Of a stretch of 59,548 nucleotides of DNA, positions 27,110 to 37,227 are shown piece after piece. How positions within the stretch are numbered: position 1 is the stretch's first letter; the number at the start of each line of letters is the position of its first letter. The stretch spans positions 1-59,548 of the forward strand of contig JACPTB010000009.1 of the NCBI GenBank assembly GCA_016192995.1, in the 5' to 3' direction. A program made the translations under genes and the position numbers. The notes beneath the pieces were generated by a model, which did not search any database, was not told the origin of the DNA, and saw only the letters and a program-made list of their open reading frames with translations. Origin of the DNA: Candidatus Woesearchaeota archaeon. GTDB lineage: Archaea; Nanobdellota; Nanobdellia; Woesearchaeales; DSVV01.

Positions 27110-30100
27110 TTATAATTGCGAAAATTCTTTTTCCATATCTTTAGTGGCTATTGTTAATATTTTCGCATAGTCTTTTTCAAATTTCGCTGTTGCAATGCCA
27201 TCTTTTGCTTTAGTTGCAAGAATTTGCTTAACGCGAGCTCCTCGCTCTAAAGCAGCTTCTGCAAATGTTTTGAAAGCAAGCACCGTCTGCATCAGCAGAT
27301 AACTTTTCTTAGGTTCTGAATAGGTATCAACATCATGATACGCATTCTGTTGTAAAATAAATTCACGGACAAGCCTTGCTACTTCCAAAGTTACTTGTTG
27401 TTTGTCAGGCAATGCATCACTCCCAACAAGCTGCACAATTTCCATCAGCTTTTCTTCTTCCTGAAGAATAACCATTAATTGTTTGACTAAATCTCTCCAG
27501 TCTTCAGCAACATACTCAGAAAACCATGGTGCTAAAGAATCAAGGTATAAACTATATGAAGTCAACCAGTTGATGCTGGGAAAATGACGGCGTTGAGCTA
27601 ATTTTGCATCCAGAGCCCAGAACGTTTTAGTTACTCGTAAGGTATTTTGAGTTACTGGTTCTGAAAAATCTCCTCCAGGAGGAGAAACTGCACCAATAAC
27701 ACTGACACTGCCAACAGTGTCAGTTCCTAAAGGAACTACTCTTCCTGCTCTTTCGTAAAATTCAGCAAGTTTAATAGAAAGATAGGCAGGATAACCTTCT
27801 TCTCCCGGCATCTCTTCAAGACGTGAAGAGATCTCTCGCATTGCTTCTGCCCAGCGTGAGGTAGAATCTGCCATTAAAGCAACATTGTAACCCATGTCTC
27901 TGAAATATTCAGCAATAGTAACACCGGTATAAACTGACGCTTCTCGTGCAGCAACCGGCATATTTGAAGTATTAGCAATTAACACGGTTCGATTCATTAA
28001 TGGCTTATTTGTTTTTGGATCAATAAGATGAGGAAACTCAGTCAAAACTTCAGTCATTTCATTGCCTCGCTCACCGCAGCCAATGTAAACAACAATATCT
28101 GCATCACTCCATTTAGCAAGCTGCTGCTGAGATACGGTGTTATGTAAAAGCATAGGTGTATTCCCCCCTATAAAATTGTGCGTTTCTGGTACAGTAAGAT
28201 CATAAACATCTGTATCCTGATCAATAATGTCTATTGAAACAATCTCATCGCAAAAGACATAGTTCAACGCTGTTGCAAATGTTTGAAGCTTTTTGTCAGA
28301 TAATTTTGCAGCTATCTTCTGCATTGTTTTTGCAGTAAGATTCTGATCAACGTAATAACCCGCAGTGGAAATATGCTCTTTCCCTAAGGTGAATGGTTTT
28401 GTATCACCTAAGAGTTGTTTAAATAATGCACTAGTCATAGGCACAATATCATTCGCATTATAGTAGAATTCTTGGGTATAATAAGGATGTATCTTTATTG
28501 CTTCTCGTTTAGGAATGAAGAGCCGATAATACTCCTTATTATTGATAATTCTCTCAACAGTTCTATGAAAAATACCTAGCCGCAGCAAGAGATACGTCAT
28601 TGAATTCCGCATTTTTTTGCTTGCTGAAGTAATTTCTAATTCCTTTTTTCCAACATGACCATCGCAACTGATATACGCTGTTAAGAAACGTTTGATAACG
28701 CTTTCAGGAGAAACTAATAGTAACGATGGAATATCTACGGTATTAGATTTTCTCATTAATGGCATGTTGAGAGACTGAAGTAACTTTACTGCAGCAGTTG
28801 AGGAAATTTCAAGTGCTTCAACAGTATGTGCATAATACTCTTTTGTGTTTAGATTAAATAATTTCTTTCCCAAATATGCAACTCTTTGCCGCAATTCAGC
28901 TTTTTTATTGAAAAAATGTATTGTTTTCCCTCCTTTAATCATACCATCCGACATAATATAACCAATAAATTCTGCAAGTTCTTCAGAAAGAATTTTTGGT
29001 ATGGTAATTGCTAGTGAAGCCCTTTCGGTTTTAATGACAGTAACATTAATACGGTTATTAGTTAATTGCTCTATCTTTTTTATGAATGCTAATGTCGGAG
29101 CATTTCTTTTCGTGTAGAAATTTATGAATGTATCATAAGTTACGTTTATTTTTTTAGCAATTTGTTTTAAGGTTTTACCAGTCTTTTGTTGATAATTATA
29201 AACCAGCTTAACCATTAGATCTATAGCCTTCTTATCAACTACCCTGCACTCGAAATTAATCTCTATTTCCTGGTAGTTTACTGAAAAGTCTATCTTTCTC
29301 GGAGCAATAAGGTAGTCACCTTCAGAAAGATGCTGTGCTTCAGTTTCTACAATATTCAATTCCTGATCTAGCTTGAAGAGTTTATGGACCGGCGTTAATT
29401 GAACTGTTTTACCAGACCTTGTTTTTACTTTTATAATTCTGCTTGTTTTTCCTTTATACACATGTGTTGCACTGGTCTTCTTTGTTTTTTCGCCATCAAA
29501 ACTCCAAACTGTTAAGGGAATGTCTAATGCTATCATCTTTTCATTTTGATTTTCTAGCTCTACTGTTCCAGTTGCATACTCAAATACCTCTTTTATTTGT
29601 TTTAATTGATTGTTGACAAGTATATTTGTATCTCCTGTAACACATTTGCCTGCTCCAAACGGTCCTGGAATTGCAGCCACGCCTCCTTTAGCAAGAGGGA
29701 AAAAAACATCAAAAACACGCTGCCCAGTAATTAAAGGAACAGTTGGCGGTAATTTTTTTCTCACGCTGCGTGGCTGTCGAACTGGCCAATAGTGTTGTAA
29801 ACGAATTTGATAACCATTATCTAATGCTCCAATAATCTCAGTTACGGTAAAAGAACCAGATTTCAATTCTTTTAACTTTCCTGAAACATGAGGCGGCAGC
29901 ATAATTTTATGGACAATAGTCTCAGTTTCCTGCACTTCACCTAAAATTGCGCCGCCGTCTAATTTCTGCCCAATTTTAACAGTAGCTTTAAAGGTCCATT
30001 TTTTTTCTTGATCTAAGCCTGGAGCATCTACTCCTCTAAGAATAAAATCCCCCATTTTTTCCTGTAAAACTGACAATGGTCTTTGAATACCATCATAAAT

Positions 30101-30442
30101 ACTGGTTAATAACCCCGGCCCTAAAGCTACAGAGAGAGGTTTACCAGTATTAAAGACTGGTTCACCTGGTTTAATGCCAGAAGTATCTTCATAAACTTGA
30201 ATAATGACGGTATCGCCATCAATCTGAATAACTTCGCCCATAAGTTTCTCATGACCAACTTTTACAATATCATACATACGTGCTGCAAGATTTTTCGCTA
30301 CAACAACAGGTCCTGCAATTCTAAATAACACACCCTGACTCACATACTGTTCAGCTGGAGCTGAACGGCGTGCTGATGAAGACATTTTTTTTGTCTCTTT
30401 TTTTATAGTTGAGCTTGTTTTTTTCATTGCTTTTTTTCCCAT
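27110..30442 (-). CDS. atpA: A/V-type ATP synthase catalytic subunit A, with intein
   Basis: 1110 aa read as one frame: about 608 aa of subunit A plus a 502-aa intein. Catalytic head subunit that makes or hydrolyses ATP. The Walker A GPFGAGK stops at residue 266, the intein (267-768) follows, and the extein resumes [14 protein letters not shown], restoring GPFGAGKT. Downstream: [23 protein letters not shown] and [13 protein letters not shown]. It also has a Lys/Ser-rich extension of about 30 residues before the barrel domain; Met20 (MSSSARR) is an alternative start. Without splicing the P-loop would be destroyed, so activity depends on it. Confidence 0.96.
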   Translation of the reverse strand: MGKKAMKKTSSTIKKETKKMSSSARRSAPAEQYVSQGVLFRIAGPVVVAKNLAARMYDIVKVGHEKLMGEVIQIDGDTVIIQVYEDTSGIKPGEPVFNTGKPLSVALGPGLLTSIYDGIQRPLSVLQEKMGDFILRGVDAPGLDQEKKWTFKATVKIGQKLDGGAILGEVQETETIVHKIMLPPHVSGKLKELKSGSFTVTEIIGALDNGYQIRLQHYWPVRQPRSVRKKLPPTVPLITGQRVFDVFFPLAKGGVAAIPGPFGAGKCVTGDTNILVNNQLKQIKEVFEYATGTVELENQNEKMIALDIPLTVWSFDGEKTKKTSATHVYKGKTSRIIKVKTRSGKTVQLTPVHKLFKLDQELNIVETEAQHLSEGDYLIAPRKIDFSVNYQEIEINFECRVVDKKAIDLMVKLVYNYQQKTGKTLKQIAKKINVTYDTFINFYTKRNAPTLAFIKKIEQLTNNRINVTVIKTERASLAITIPKILSEELAEFIGYIMSDGMIKGGKTIHFFNKKAELRQRVAYLGKKLFNLNTKEYYAHTVEALEISSTAAVKLLQSLNMPLMRKSNTVDIPSLLLVSPESVIKRFLTAYISCDGHVGKKELEITSASKKMRNSMTYLLLRLGIFHRTVERIINNKEYYRLFIPKREAIKIHPYYTQEFYYNANDIVPMTSALFKQLLGDTKPFTLGKEHISTAGYYVDQNLTAKTMQKIAAKLSDKKLQTFATALNYVFCDEIVSIDIIDQDTDVYDLTVPETHNFIGGNTPMLLHNTVSQQQLAKWSDADIVVYIGCGERGNEMTEVLTEFPHLIDPKTNKPLMNRTVLIANTSNMPVAAREASVYTGVTIAEYFRDMGYNVALMADSTSRWAEAMREISSRLEEMPGEEGYPAYLSIKLAEFYERAGRVVPLGTDTVGSVSVIGAVSPPGGDFSEPVTQNTLRVTKTFWALDAKLAQRRHFPSINWLTSYSLYLDSLAPWFSEYVAEDWRDLVKQLMVILQEEEKLMEIVQLVGSDALPDKQQVTLEVARLVREFILQQNAYHDVDTYSEPKKSYLLMQTVLAFKTFAEAALERGARVKQILATKAKDGIATAKFEKDYAKILTIATKDMEKEFSQL
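28139..29644 (-). mobile_element. Intein with LAGLIDADG homing endonuclease in the Walker A of subunit A
   Basis: Starts at Cys267 ([12 protein letters not shown]), has a block-B-like TPVHKLF, two LAGLIDADG-type motifs ([12 protein letters not shown] and [13 protein letters not shown]), then block [15 protein letters not shown] ending LLHN, with +1 Thr. All splice residues (Cys1, C-terminal His-Asn, hydroxyl +1 residue) are present, so splicing should work. Insertion after the Walker A Lys is a known archaeal VMA intein site. Acidic residues are retained in both endonuclease motifs, so homing may still be active. Confidence 0.95.
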
Positions 30443-30488
30443 ACTACCACCTTTGATATTAATTAAATGTATCTATGCTAAGTTTGAT

Positions 30489-30791
30489 TTAATCATTTTT
30501 CCATAAATCAACACCAATTGATTTCTGGATTTGTTTGCGTAAGGTTTCCTGACTTGCTGTTGAAGTTGATAAAACAACAGTAACTGGTTGCACACGTTTT
30601 TCTACCTGTTCGCGAAAATGTTCTGGTAATGCTTGAATCGTTGTTTCATCAGTAATGATAATTCCTAACTCTTTGTCTTGAAATAATAGTTCGAAATCTT
30701 GAAGTGGATTTTCCGCTTCTTGAACAGGAATACCAGCTAACCTAAATCCCAAGACAAATGTTGAAGGACCTAATGCTTTAAGAGTATACAT
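30489..30791 (-). CDS. atpF: A/V-type ATP synthase subunit F
   Basis: 100 aa, Rossmann-like rotor accessory subunit. Seen: LGPSTFVLGFRLAGI at the start, ELGIIITDE (about 52-60) and VVLSTS. Encoded between subunits A and C, its usual place in archaea. Confidence 0.92.
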   Translation of the reverse strand: MYTLKALGPSTFVLGFRLAGIPVQEAENPLQDFELLFQDKELGIIITDETTIQALPEHFREQVEKRVQPVTVVLSTSTASQETLRKQIQKSIGVDLWKND

Positions 30792-30803
30792 GAGAGCACC
30801 TAA

Positions 30804-31865
30804 TCAAACAACAAGTTGGGCAGTTATGAACTGCTCATCTAAACCAAGTTGTTTTCCTTTAATAATTGTTTTAAGATTTTTAATTTCAATATCTTTAGCG
30901 AGCATAAAACCAAGAATAGCTTCGCCTGCCAAAGGATGCTGATGAAGTAATAATGAAGCTTTCTGCAGCAAATAATTTTGTAACGCTGCCTCAAACAAAA
31001 CCATATCTTTATGCTTAAGGCTTTCTTGATGTTGCCTGACAACAGACCCTAAGTCTCTATGTCGGGAAAGTTTAGCAATAACTGCGTCATAATCCAATGA
31101 GAGAAGTGATTGAATATACTGGCGCTGCAAACCATGACCAAACACAAGAATATGAGTCAAGATAGTTTCTTTTTTTATGTCTTCTTTTTTTAATCGAAGA
31201 ATAAGCTTGAGGTTAATAACATCAATCTCTGATAAAAGATAATTTTTAAATAAGTCTGCTCCGCCCTTGAGTCTATCGCAAAAGTTAAACGTAAATTCAT
31301 AGTAATATTTGTCAAGAGCATTTTCGATAGCAAGCAGTGAGGTACTATGTTTGAATGCATCAATTAGTATCTGCCGTTGCTTGTCTGAAAAAAAATGAAG
31401 TTTCTCAATAATTGCTTCAACTGATGGCAATAACAATAATTTTTGAAGAGCATCATGACTGAAAGCAACACCAACAAGTAATAATGGTTGGATTTCTGAA
31501 AAGCCACTATGGGTAAATTTAGCGCGAAGAATTGTTTTAATATTAAAGATATCGTGCCTCTTAAGATAAGCGATAATTAATTCATGGAGTTCTTCAGGTG
31601 AAATTTGCTTTAATTTTTCGAAAGAAGCGAGAGTATTTTTTTCAAGAGCATTTTCCAACAATGCAACATTTTTATATTTCAGTGCAAGCGCATTGATCTC
31701 TTGACCATAATGAAGTTCTTGCAAGTACTTTGTAATTTCATTGATTTCCATATGAAGCAGTTTATCATAGTCTTGTTTTTTCAAGAGCTTTGATTTCATA
31801 GTTACGGTACGGACATAAGTATAAGGATACTCTTTAAGTGTTATCTTGTTTGGTGTTTTAATCAT
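30804..31865 (-). CDS. atpC: A/V-type ATP synthase subunit C
   Basis: 353 aa, all-helical funnel that seats the central shaft on the membrane ring. Repeated helical units with LKLILRLKKEDI and NLKTIIKGKQLGL near the end are typical of the family (YkvC/V-ATPase d-like). Starts three bases after the E gene. Confidence 0.9.
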   Translation of the reverse strand: MIKTPNKITLKEYPYTYVRTVTMKSKLLKKQDYDKLLHMEINEITKYLQELHYGQEINALALKYKNVALLENALEKNTLASFEKLKQISPEELHELIIAYLKRHDIFNIKTILRAKFTHSGFSEIQPLLLVGVAFSHDALQKLLLLPSVEAIIEKLHFFSDKQRQILIDAFKHSTSLLAIENALDKYYYEFTFNFCDRLKGGADLFKNYLLSEIDVINLKLILRLKKEDIKKETILTHILVFGHGLQRQYIQSLLSLDYDAVIAKLSRHRDLGSVVRQHQESLKHKDMVLFEAALQNYLLQKASLLLHQHPLAGEAILGFMLAKDIEIKNLKTIIKGKQLGLDEQFITAQLVV

Positions 31866-31868
31866 GAG

Positions 31869-32414
31869 TTATGCTCCAAATAAGAGTTTAGCAACATCTG
31901 CCATAGTTTTCTCTTTGATAATCATGAAAAGCGTTTCTAAACTATAATCAACACGTATTGTTCCTTCTTTGTTTTCTGCAATAATGCCGCCGGCAAGGTG
32001 GGTGACAGTAGCAGATTCAGATAGTAGGCTTTTATCTTCACTGTTTAAAAAAACAGTGCTAACAGGCAACTCGTGTTTTGCTTTTTCGAGAAGGCGCTGC
32101 AGTAATAACTTGCGCTCAGCTGCTGGCAATGAAGTAAGTCGTGCATAGGCGCGGTCATACACTTCTTGTAAGAGCTGTTTTTTAACTTCAAATATATTTT
32201 TTCGTGCTTCCAGCATTGCAGAAGCTAGTTCTCGTTTTTCAAGCAAGGTAAGAGAATTTTCAAAAGCTGCTTTATCTTGAAGTAATTTCTGTTTATAATC
32301 CTCAAGAGCTTTCGCTACACTAGCCTTAAATTGCTGTTGAGACTCTTGATGTAATGCATCAGCTTTTCGTTGAGCTTCAGTTAATATTTCTTGTTGTACT
32401 TCATGTAATCCCAT
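31869..32414 (-). CDS. atpE: A/V-type ATP synthase subunit E
   Basis: 181 aa, peripheral stalk subunit. Long N-terminal helix (about 5-85, rich in Glu, Lys and Ala), then a small alpha/beta domain with GGIIAENKEGTIRVDYSLETLF, the conserved C-terminal signature. Pairs with subunit H. Confidence 0.92.
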   Translation of the reverse strand: MGLHEVQQEILTEAQRKADALHQESQQQFKASVAKALEDYKQKLLQDKAAFENSLTLLEKRELASAMLEARKNIFEVKKQLLQEVYDRAYARLTSLPAAERKLLLQRLLEKAKHELPVSTVFLNSEDKSLLSESATVTHLAGGIIAENKEGTIRVDYSLETLFMIIKEKTMADVAKLLFGA

Positions 32415-32457
32415 ATCATCACCTAAGGTTAAGGAATTGATAGAAAGAAAACAGGGT

Positions 32458-32682
32458 TTATCCTGCTAATCCTAATATCAAAATTGCCACAACTAATCCA
32501 AAGATAACAATAGTCTCTGGAATGACGGTTAAGATTAATCCTTTACCAAACAATTCTTCTTTTTCAGCCATAGCGCCAACTGCTGCTGCACCAATTTGCT
32601 TTTCTGCAATTCCAGCTGCAATAGCGCTTAAGCCAAAAGCAATACTTGCGCCAACTGCTATTAATCCTGCTTCTGCCACCAT
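32458..32682 (-). CDS. atpK: A/V-type ATP synthase proteolipid subunit K (c ring)
   Basis: 74 aa, two membrane helices joined by a polar loop (EKEELFGKG). The ion-binding Glu is in helix 2, VIPETIVIFGL (about 53-63). Small two-helix form, so one site per hairpin. Ion type (H+ or Na+) cannot be settled by eye. Confidence 0.95.
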   Translation of the reverse strand: MVAEAGLIAVGASIAFGLSAIAAGIAEKQIGAAAVGAMAEKEELFGKGLILTVIPETIVIFGLVVAILILGLAG

Positions 32683-32688
32683 AGTATT

Positions 32689-34656
32689 CTACCTCCGATA
32701 GTTTTCATAATTTTTTGCTCCAAACGGAGCATATCGTATGCCGCCGCCATGAAAGAATTTTGAAAAAAATTCTACATAGTGGAGTCGTAATGAATGTAAA
32801 AATGGCCCTAATATTCCTAACAAAATATTGATAGTATGCCCAAGCGCAAAGATAAGGATGCCAATGACAACAAAAAACCCGCCTTTTTCAATAAAAGGCA
32901 TTGTCAAATTTTCATTAACAACAACTGCTAATCCTACTGATGCTAAACCTACAGCGCCAAGACGCATGTACGATAAAATATTAGAGAATATTGAAGGTAA
33001 TTCAACAAGCCCTTGAACACCTTCACCAAGGTACAGCATAATAATTGCCAAAGCTAAAACAAACCAGCCAACAAGAATAGGAAGAGTAATTATTCCAAGA
33101 AATGAAATAACTAATAAAATAATCCCAGCTTCAAGTATCAACCAACTAACTTTATGTAATACTGCTTTGAAAAAACCATGATGCAATTCATTAAAAAAAC
33201 CTATAAGAAATGCGAGATTCAAGTGAATAAAGCCAAGAATTGCGCCGAGGACAAGAACGATATGAATTTCATTTCCTAAAACATTTATTTCACCATGAAG
33301 GCGATTGATAATGCGTGGAAAAGTGTAGACAACTTCTTGTATACCATGTTCCACAATAGTTTCAGGTAGTAAAACAATGCCTAAACCAGAAAGAAAAGAC
33401 GCAGTTTTTTCTTTAACATGCTCAAAACCAAAGTATTCTCCAAAGATAAAACCAAAAATAATGCTTGATACTGAAGAGTACAACAACACATTCAACAAAT
33501 CACGTGCTTGAGGAAGTTTTGTTTTTAGCCATAAAAAGAATAAGAGAGTCACTAACCCATAACCTACATCTCCTAGCATCATGCCAAAAAATAACGGGAA
33601 GGTTAAAAACATAAACAACACAGGATTAATTTCATCATAATGCGGCAGCGTATAAAGATCCATAAAAAAAGTAAAAGGTTTTACTAACAAGGTATGCTTG
33701 AGCTGTATAGGTACTTTATCATTTTTCTGAACTGGTTTTTGTTCAATAACAATCTTAGCTCCTGCTGTTTTTTCAAGTTCTGTTTGAATTAATGGAATGT
33801 CATGAGTCGGAACCCATGCTTGTATAACAGAGCTATGGCGAGTAGCAGCAAATTGCAACGGCGCTTCTGCTTTTGCAGCTTCATCAGTGAGAAAAGCTTC
33901 AGCATTGGCAATAAAGGAAGTATATTTTGTAAGAAGTTGTTGAAGATATCGTTGAGTTTTTTGTTGTTCAATTTCAACAGTATTAATCTCATCAATCAAA
34001 GCATTGACGGCTGGCATAACATGACCAGATAATTGGAGCGCTTTGCTGATATCAACAGGAGTAAATGAATATTCTTTAAGAAGACCAGCAATCTTTACCG
34101 CATCTGCAGAGCGGCAAAATAATGCAAGAGTTCTATGCTTGCCATTCTTTGAAATGTGTAATTTATGAGAACGTGTGACATGATAAAGTTTATCACGCAA
34201 ATCATCGCGGTAATTAATATAACCAATAAAAGAAGCAATGCTTTTTAGTGGTTTGTAAGAATCAATATCAAGATAGAGAGAATTAAGAAAGTCGAGTTGT
34301 TTAAGTAATTCATTTTTTTCTGATAGTTGCGCTGCAGCAAGAGCAAGTTTCTCTTCATAAGCAGTAATCTGCTGGGTGATGTGTTGAAGTTTGGTTTCAA
34401 TATCAGAAAGTGTATAACAGGTAGAAGATGCTTGCGATAGAATATTAAACTTTGCTTTTAACGATCGTAGTACGAGGAGTAATTCTGAGATCTTTTCAAC
34501 ATTGGGTAAGGGTTTACCTATATCTAATGAAGAATTTTTAGTGTGAGGAATAAGATGAAATTTTGATAAAGAATACAATTTTTCAATAACAGGATCAAGT
34601 TGAAGTGAAGGAACTATTATCCGTACTTTAGTCATTCGTTCAGTATGTATTATCAT
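32689..34656 (-). CDS. atpI: A/V-type ATP synthase subunit I (membrane stator a)
   Basis: 655 aa. Cytoplasmic coiled N-terminal half (to about 330) and about eight C-terminal helices. Motifs FPLFFGMMLGDVGYGL (about 355-370) and LSYMRLGAVGLAS with the essential half-channel Arg are present, as is LGAILGFIHLNLAFLIGF. Complete length. Confidence 0.95.
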   Translation of the reverse strand: MIIHTERMTKVRIIVPSLQLDPVIEKLYSLSKFHLIPHTKNSSLDIGKPLPNVEKISELLLVLRSLKAKFNILSQASSTCYTLSDIETKLQHITQQITAYEEKLALAAAQLSEKNELLKQLDFLNSLYLDIDSYKPLKSIASFIGYINYRDDLRDKLYHVTRSHKLHISKNGKHRTLALFCRSADAVKIAGLLKEYSFTPVDISKALQLSGHVMPAVNALIDEINTVEIEQQKTQRYLQQLLTKYTSFIANAEAFLTDEAAKAEAPLQFAATRHSSVIQAWVPTHDIPLIQTELEKTAGAKIVIEQKPVQKNDKVPIQLKHTLLVKPFTFFMDLYTLPHYDEINPVLFMFLTFPLFFGMMLGDVGYGLVTLLFFLWLKTKLPQARDLLNVLLYSSVSSIIFGFIFGEYFGFEHVKEKTASFLSGLGIVLLPETIVEHGIQEVVYTFPRIINRLHGEINVLGNEIHIVLVLGAILGFIHLNLAFLIGFFNELHHGFFKAVLHKVSWLILEAGIILLVISFLGIITLPILVGWFVLALAIIMLYLGEGVQGLVELPSIFSNILSYMRLGAVGLASVGLAVVVNENLTMPFIEKGGFFVVIGILIFALGHTINILLGILGPFLHSLRLHYVEFFSKFFHGGGIRYAPFGAKNYENYRR

Positions 34657-34670
34657 GGTGCTGCGAAGGT

Positions 34671-34991
34671 TTATTGTTTAATATAATCTTTGAAGGCCGT
34701 TACAACAAAATCTACTGATGCAGGGAGATTTTTATGTGCTTTAGCTGTTAAAACTTGTGCTTCAGTTTCTGAATCTTTTAAAATAGCAGAACGTTTTTTC
34801 TCAAGTGCCTTACGAAGATGATCTAAGGCGTTTTTCTTCTCTTTTTCAAAAGCTTCTTGCCGAACATCTTGTTCGTGAGCTATAGTAGTTTGTAGGGTAA
34901 GAAGAAATTCATGTGTTTTTTTCTCAGCTCGTGTAATAATATGTTCTGCTTCTTCTTCAGCCTCTTTAATTTCCAATAATGTTCTATCCAT
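34671..34991 (-). CDS. atpH: A/V-type ATP synthase subunit H
   Basis: 106 aa, an almost continuous coiled coil (KEAEEEAEHIITRAEKKTHEF) that pairs with subunit E in the peripheral stalk. First gene of the operon; ATG preceded by a TATA box at the leaderless distance. Confidence 0.88.
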   Translation of the reverse strand: MDRTLLEIKEAEEEAEHIITRAEKKTHEFLLTLQTTIAHEQDVRQEAFEKEKKNALDHLRKALEKKRSAILKDSETEAQVLTAKAHKNLPASVDFVVTAFKDYIKQ

Positions 34992-35012
34992 AAAAGGTAT
35001 GAAAAGTACTTA

Positions 35013-35022
35013 CTTTTTAAAG
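35013..35022 (-). promoter_or_regulatory. TATA box of the ATP synthase operon
   Basis: On the minus strand CTTTAAAAAG lies 22-31 bp before the subunit H ATG. The first target-site copy GATAGCCA (35028-35035) of a palindromic element begins six bases further upstream, where the TFB recognition element would lie. Confidence 0.6.
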
Positions 35023-35035
35023 GTTGCGATAGCCA

Positions 35036-35188
35036 GTACGTAATAAGTCTGGGGTTTTAGCGCCTTTTTTGTGAAGCTCTTCTTATATCTATTGTGAGGA
35101 TTTTTCGGAGTGCCAGAGAGAAAAATCCAATCGAAATCAACTTAAAAAGCTGAACCGGCGCTAAAACCAAAGAAGACTTATTACGTAC
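35036..35188. repeat. Palindromic MITE-like element, GTACGTAATAAGTCT ends, K1 core
   Basis: 153 bp. Terminal inverted repeats GTACGTAATAAGTCT / AGACTTATTACGTAC; 8-bp duplication GATAGCCA on both sides (35028-35035, 35189-35196). Core K1: GGTTTTAGCGCC ... GTGAAGCTCT ... GGATTTTTC-loop-GAAAAATCC ... AAAGCTGAACC ... GGCGCTAAAACC. Confidence 0.9.
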
Positions 35189-35197
35189 GATAGCCAA

Positions 35198-35359
35198 GGC
35201 TCTGGTGAAAATCTCGGCATAGCCTCGGTTTTGGTGCCGTGATTATCTCACTTATTTATAAGAAGGAAAAAATTCCTATTGGAATTTCCTTTTTTCCCAC
35301 GTACTAATTTGAAGGATAATCACAAGCATGGCACCAAAAACTACATTTTCACCAGAGCC
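35198..35359. repeat. Palindromic MITE-like element, GGCTCTGG ends, K2 core
   Basis: 162 bp, directly behind the previous element. Ends GGCTCTGGTGAAAAT / ATTTTCACCAGAGCC; 9-bp duplication GATAGCCAA (35189-35197 and 35360-35368). The core is the reverse orientation of the 21944 core (GGTGCCGTGATTATCTCAC ... GATAATCACAAGCATGGCACC). Confidence 0.9.
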
Positions 35360-35458
35360 GATAGCCAAAGAGGAGAGTAAAGCATATAAATAGGTGGATA
35401 TTGCTGATGAATATCTCTTCTTTAAAGAAGATGAAAAATACAATAGGGGGATTTAAAC

Positions 35459-36058
35459 ATGAATAAAACTAAAATAGGATTGATGATAATCATGTATATA
35501 GTAGTCGTAGTGATGACTATTACAAGTGCTTTTGCAGAGAAAACACCGTTAGCGCCACTAAATAAAGGTAATTTTGCAAGCTTTGGAACAAAAGGATGCA
35601 GCAGTGATGCGCAATACCATTGGAGATGCGTTGATGAATATCCTTATGCATTTACTAGTGATTATCTTTACAAGTCTTTTGATCCAAAAGCAACAAAGCA
35701 TATGGGCGGATATTTAGAAACATTCAAATATCGAAAACCATATGTAAGACCTAACACCGTAATTGATTATATACAAATATCGAACGTTGCGCAAAGGTAT
35801 TCTGATAAGAATTATATGATGAATGTAGTGCTTATTGGCCCTGGAAAACAACAAAAAGTAGTTGACACCGTTCAATTAACGCCAAACATGAAAAAATATA
35901 CAACTGCTAAGTTGGAAAAAAATCCATTTACTAACCAAGCTTGGACAGCAAATGACCTTGACATGTTAGAAGCAGGTATTGTTGTTAAAGGTGTAAATGA
36001 TGGTGTTAAACTTGCTCAACACTATGTTGAATTGGGCCATCACGTTGTGAATAAATAA
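35459..36058 (+). CDS. Secreted protein of unknown function
   Basis: 199 aa with a signal peptide (hydrophobic about 7-25, likely cut after SAFA). Two Cys (KGCSSD, WRCVDE) could form a disulfide. The rest looks like a beta-rich carbohydrate- or surface-binding domain (YIQISNVAQRYSD, MNVVLIGPGKQ), but no family is recognised. GGGGG ribosome site about 7 bp before the ATG; TATA-like CATATAAATA at 35383-35392. Confidence 0.65.
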   Translation: MNKTKIGLMIIMYIVVVVMTITSAFAEKTPLAPLNKGNFASFGTKGCSSDAQYHWRCVDEYPYAFTSDYLYKSFDPKATKHMGGYLETFKYRKPYVRPNTVIDYIQISNVAQRYSDKNYMMNVVLIGPGKQQKVVDTVQLTPNMKKYTTAKLEKNPFTNQAWTANDLDMLEAGIVVKGVNDGVKLAQHYVELGHHVVNK

Positions 36059-36093
36059 GATTATTTCATTTATTTTTTATCTTTATTCTTTTC

Positions 36094-37161
36094 TTAAGAA
36101 ACCTGAGAGCCTACAGCTTCAGAAATGTTTTTGAAATGATTTTGTTGAAGATAAGTTACAAGTCCTTTATTGATGTTTTTTGCGATTGAAGGACCTTGAT
36201 AAATAAATCCTGTATAGAGTTGAACTAAAGATGCGCCATTAATGATCTTAGTATAGGCATCTTTTGCAGTAAAAATACCCCCCACCCCTATAATTGGAAG
36301 AAACCCAGAGGTTGCAGTGTAGATATAATTTATTATTTCAGTTGATCTTTGTTGTAAGGGCAGTCCACTAACACCACCTGCTTCATGAAAGGTGGTTCGA
36401 AGATTTTCTCGTGAAAGAGTGGTGTTTACTGCAATAATGCCTGATAGTTTTGTTTTTTTCGCAACATGAATAATATCAGCTATTTGCTCAAAAGCTAAGT
36501 CAGGAGCAATCTTAACAAGCAAAGGTTTTTCAGCATGATTTTCATGTTGTAATGTTTTTATAATCTTAAGCAATTGATCTTTATCTTGCAGTCCACGCAA
36601 TCCCGGCGTATTAGGGGAAGAGACATTAATAGTTACAAAATCAACATAATCGTAAAGAGTTTTAAAAGTAGAGAGATAATCTTTATGCGCTTCATCAAGA
36701 GGAGTTACTTTTGATTTACCTATGTTAAGTCCAACAGGTATGTCTCGTGATGTTACCTGCTTTAATTGTGTTAATGCTTTATCAGCGCCTTTATTGTTAA
36801 AGCCCATGCGATTCAATAAAGCATAATCAGAGGGCAGTCTAAAGACACGTGGTTTTGGATTCCCTTCTTGTTCTTTTGCGGTTATACATCCTACTTCAAT
36901 ATGCCCAAAGCCTAATGAAGAAGTAATTTCGATGAGTTTACACTGTTTATCAAATCCAGCTGCTAAACCAAGCGGATTTCTGAAATTCATTCCTGCAAAA
37001 GTAGTAGGAAGCATAGGATGCTGATAATCAAAGAGAGTTTCAGTCAGATTCCTTAAAAGAATATTTTTACCTGCATATGACATAACACGAGAAACACGAT
37101 CATGAACAGTTTCAGGATCCTGCGTAAAAAGAATTGGTTTAATAATGGATGTAAATAGCAT
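36094..37161 (-). CDS. pyrD: Dihydroorotate dehydrogenase, class 2
   Basis: About 355 aa. Oxidises dihydroorotate to orotate in pyrimidine synthesis using FMN. Seen: DPETVHDRVSR N-terminal extension typical of class 2, NPLGLAAGFDK, VGCITAKEQEGNPKPR, RMGFNNKGAD, and NVSSPNTPGLRGLQ with catalytic Ser instead of Cys. Class 2 enzymes use quinone at the membrane. The ATG at 37161 is chosen because TTTAAATA lies about 25 bp upstream; the longer frame runs into that promoter. Confidence 0.92.
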   Translation of the reverse strand: MLFTSIIKPILFTQDPETVHDRVSRVMSYAGKNILLRNLTETLFDYQHPMLPTTFAGMNFRNPLGLAAGFDKQCKLIEITSSLGFGHIEVGCITAKEQEGNPKPRVFRLPSDYALLNRMGFNNKGADKALTQLKQVTSRDIPVGLNIGKSKVTPLDEAHKDYLSTFKTLYDYVDFVTINVSSPNTPGLRGLQDKDQLLKIIKTLQHENHAEKPLLVKIAPDLAFEQIADIIHVAKKTKLSGIIAVNTTLSRENLRTTFHEAGGVSGLPLQQRSTEIINYIYTATSGFLPIIGVGGIFTAKDAYTKIINGASLVQLYTGFIYQGPSIAKNINKGLVTYLQQNHFKNISEAVGSQVS

Positions 37162-37227
37162 GGTAGATTGAAAGAATAAGAGATATTTAAATGTAATTTG
37201 AATTACGTACATAAATAAGCTAAAAAT

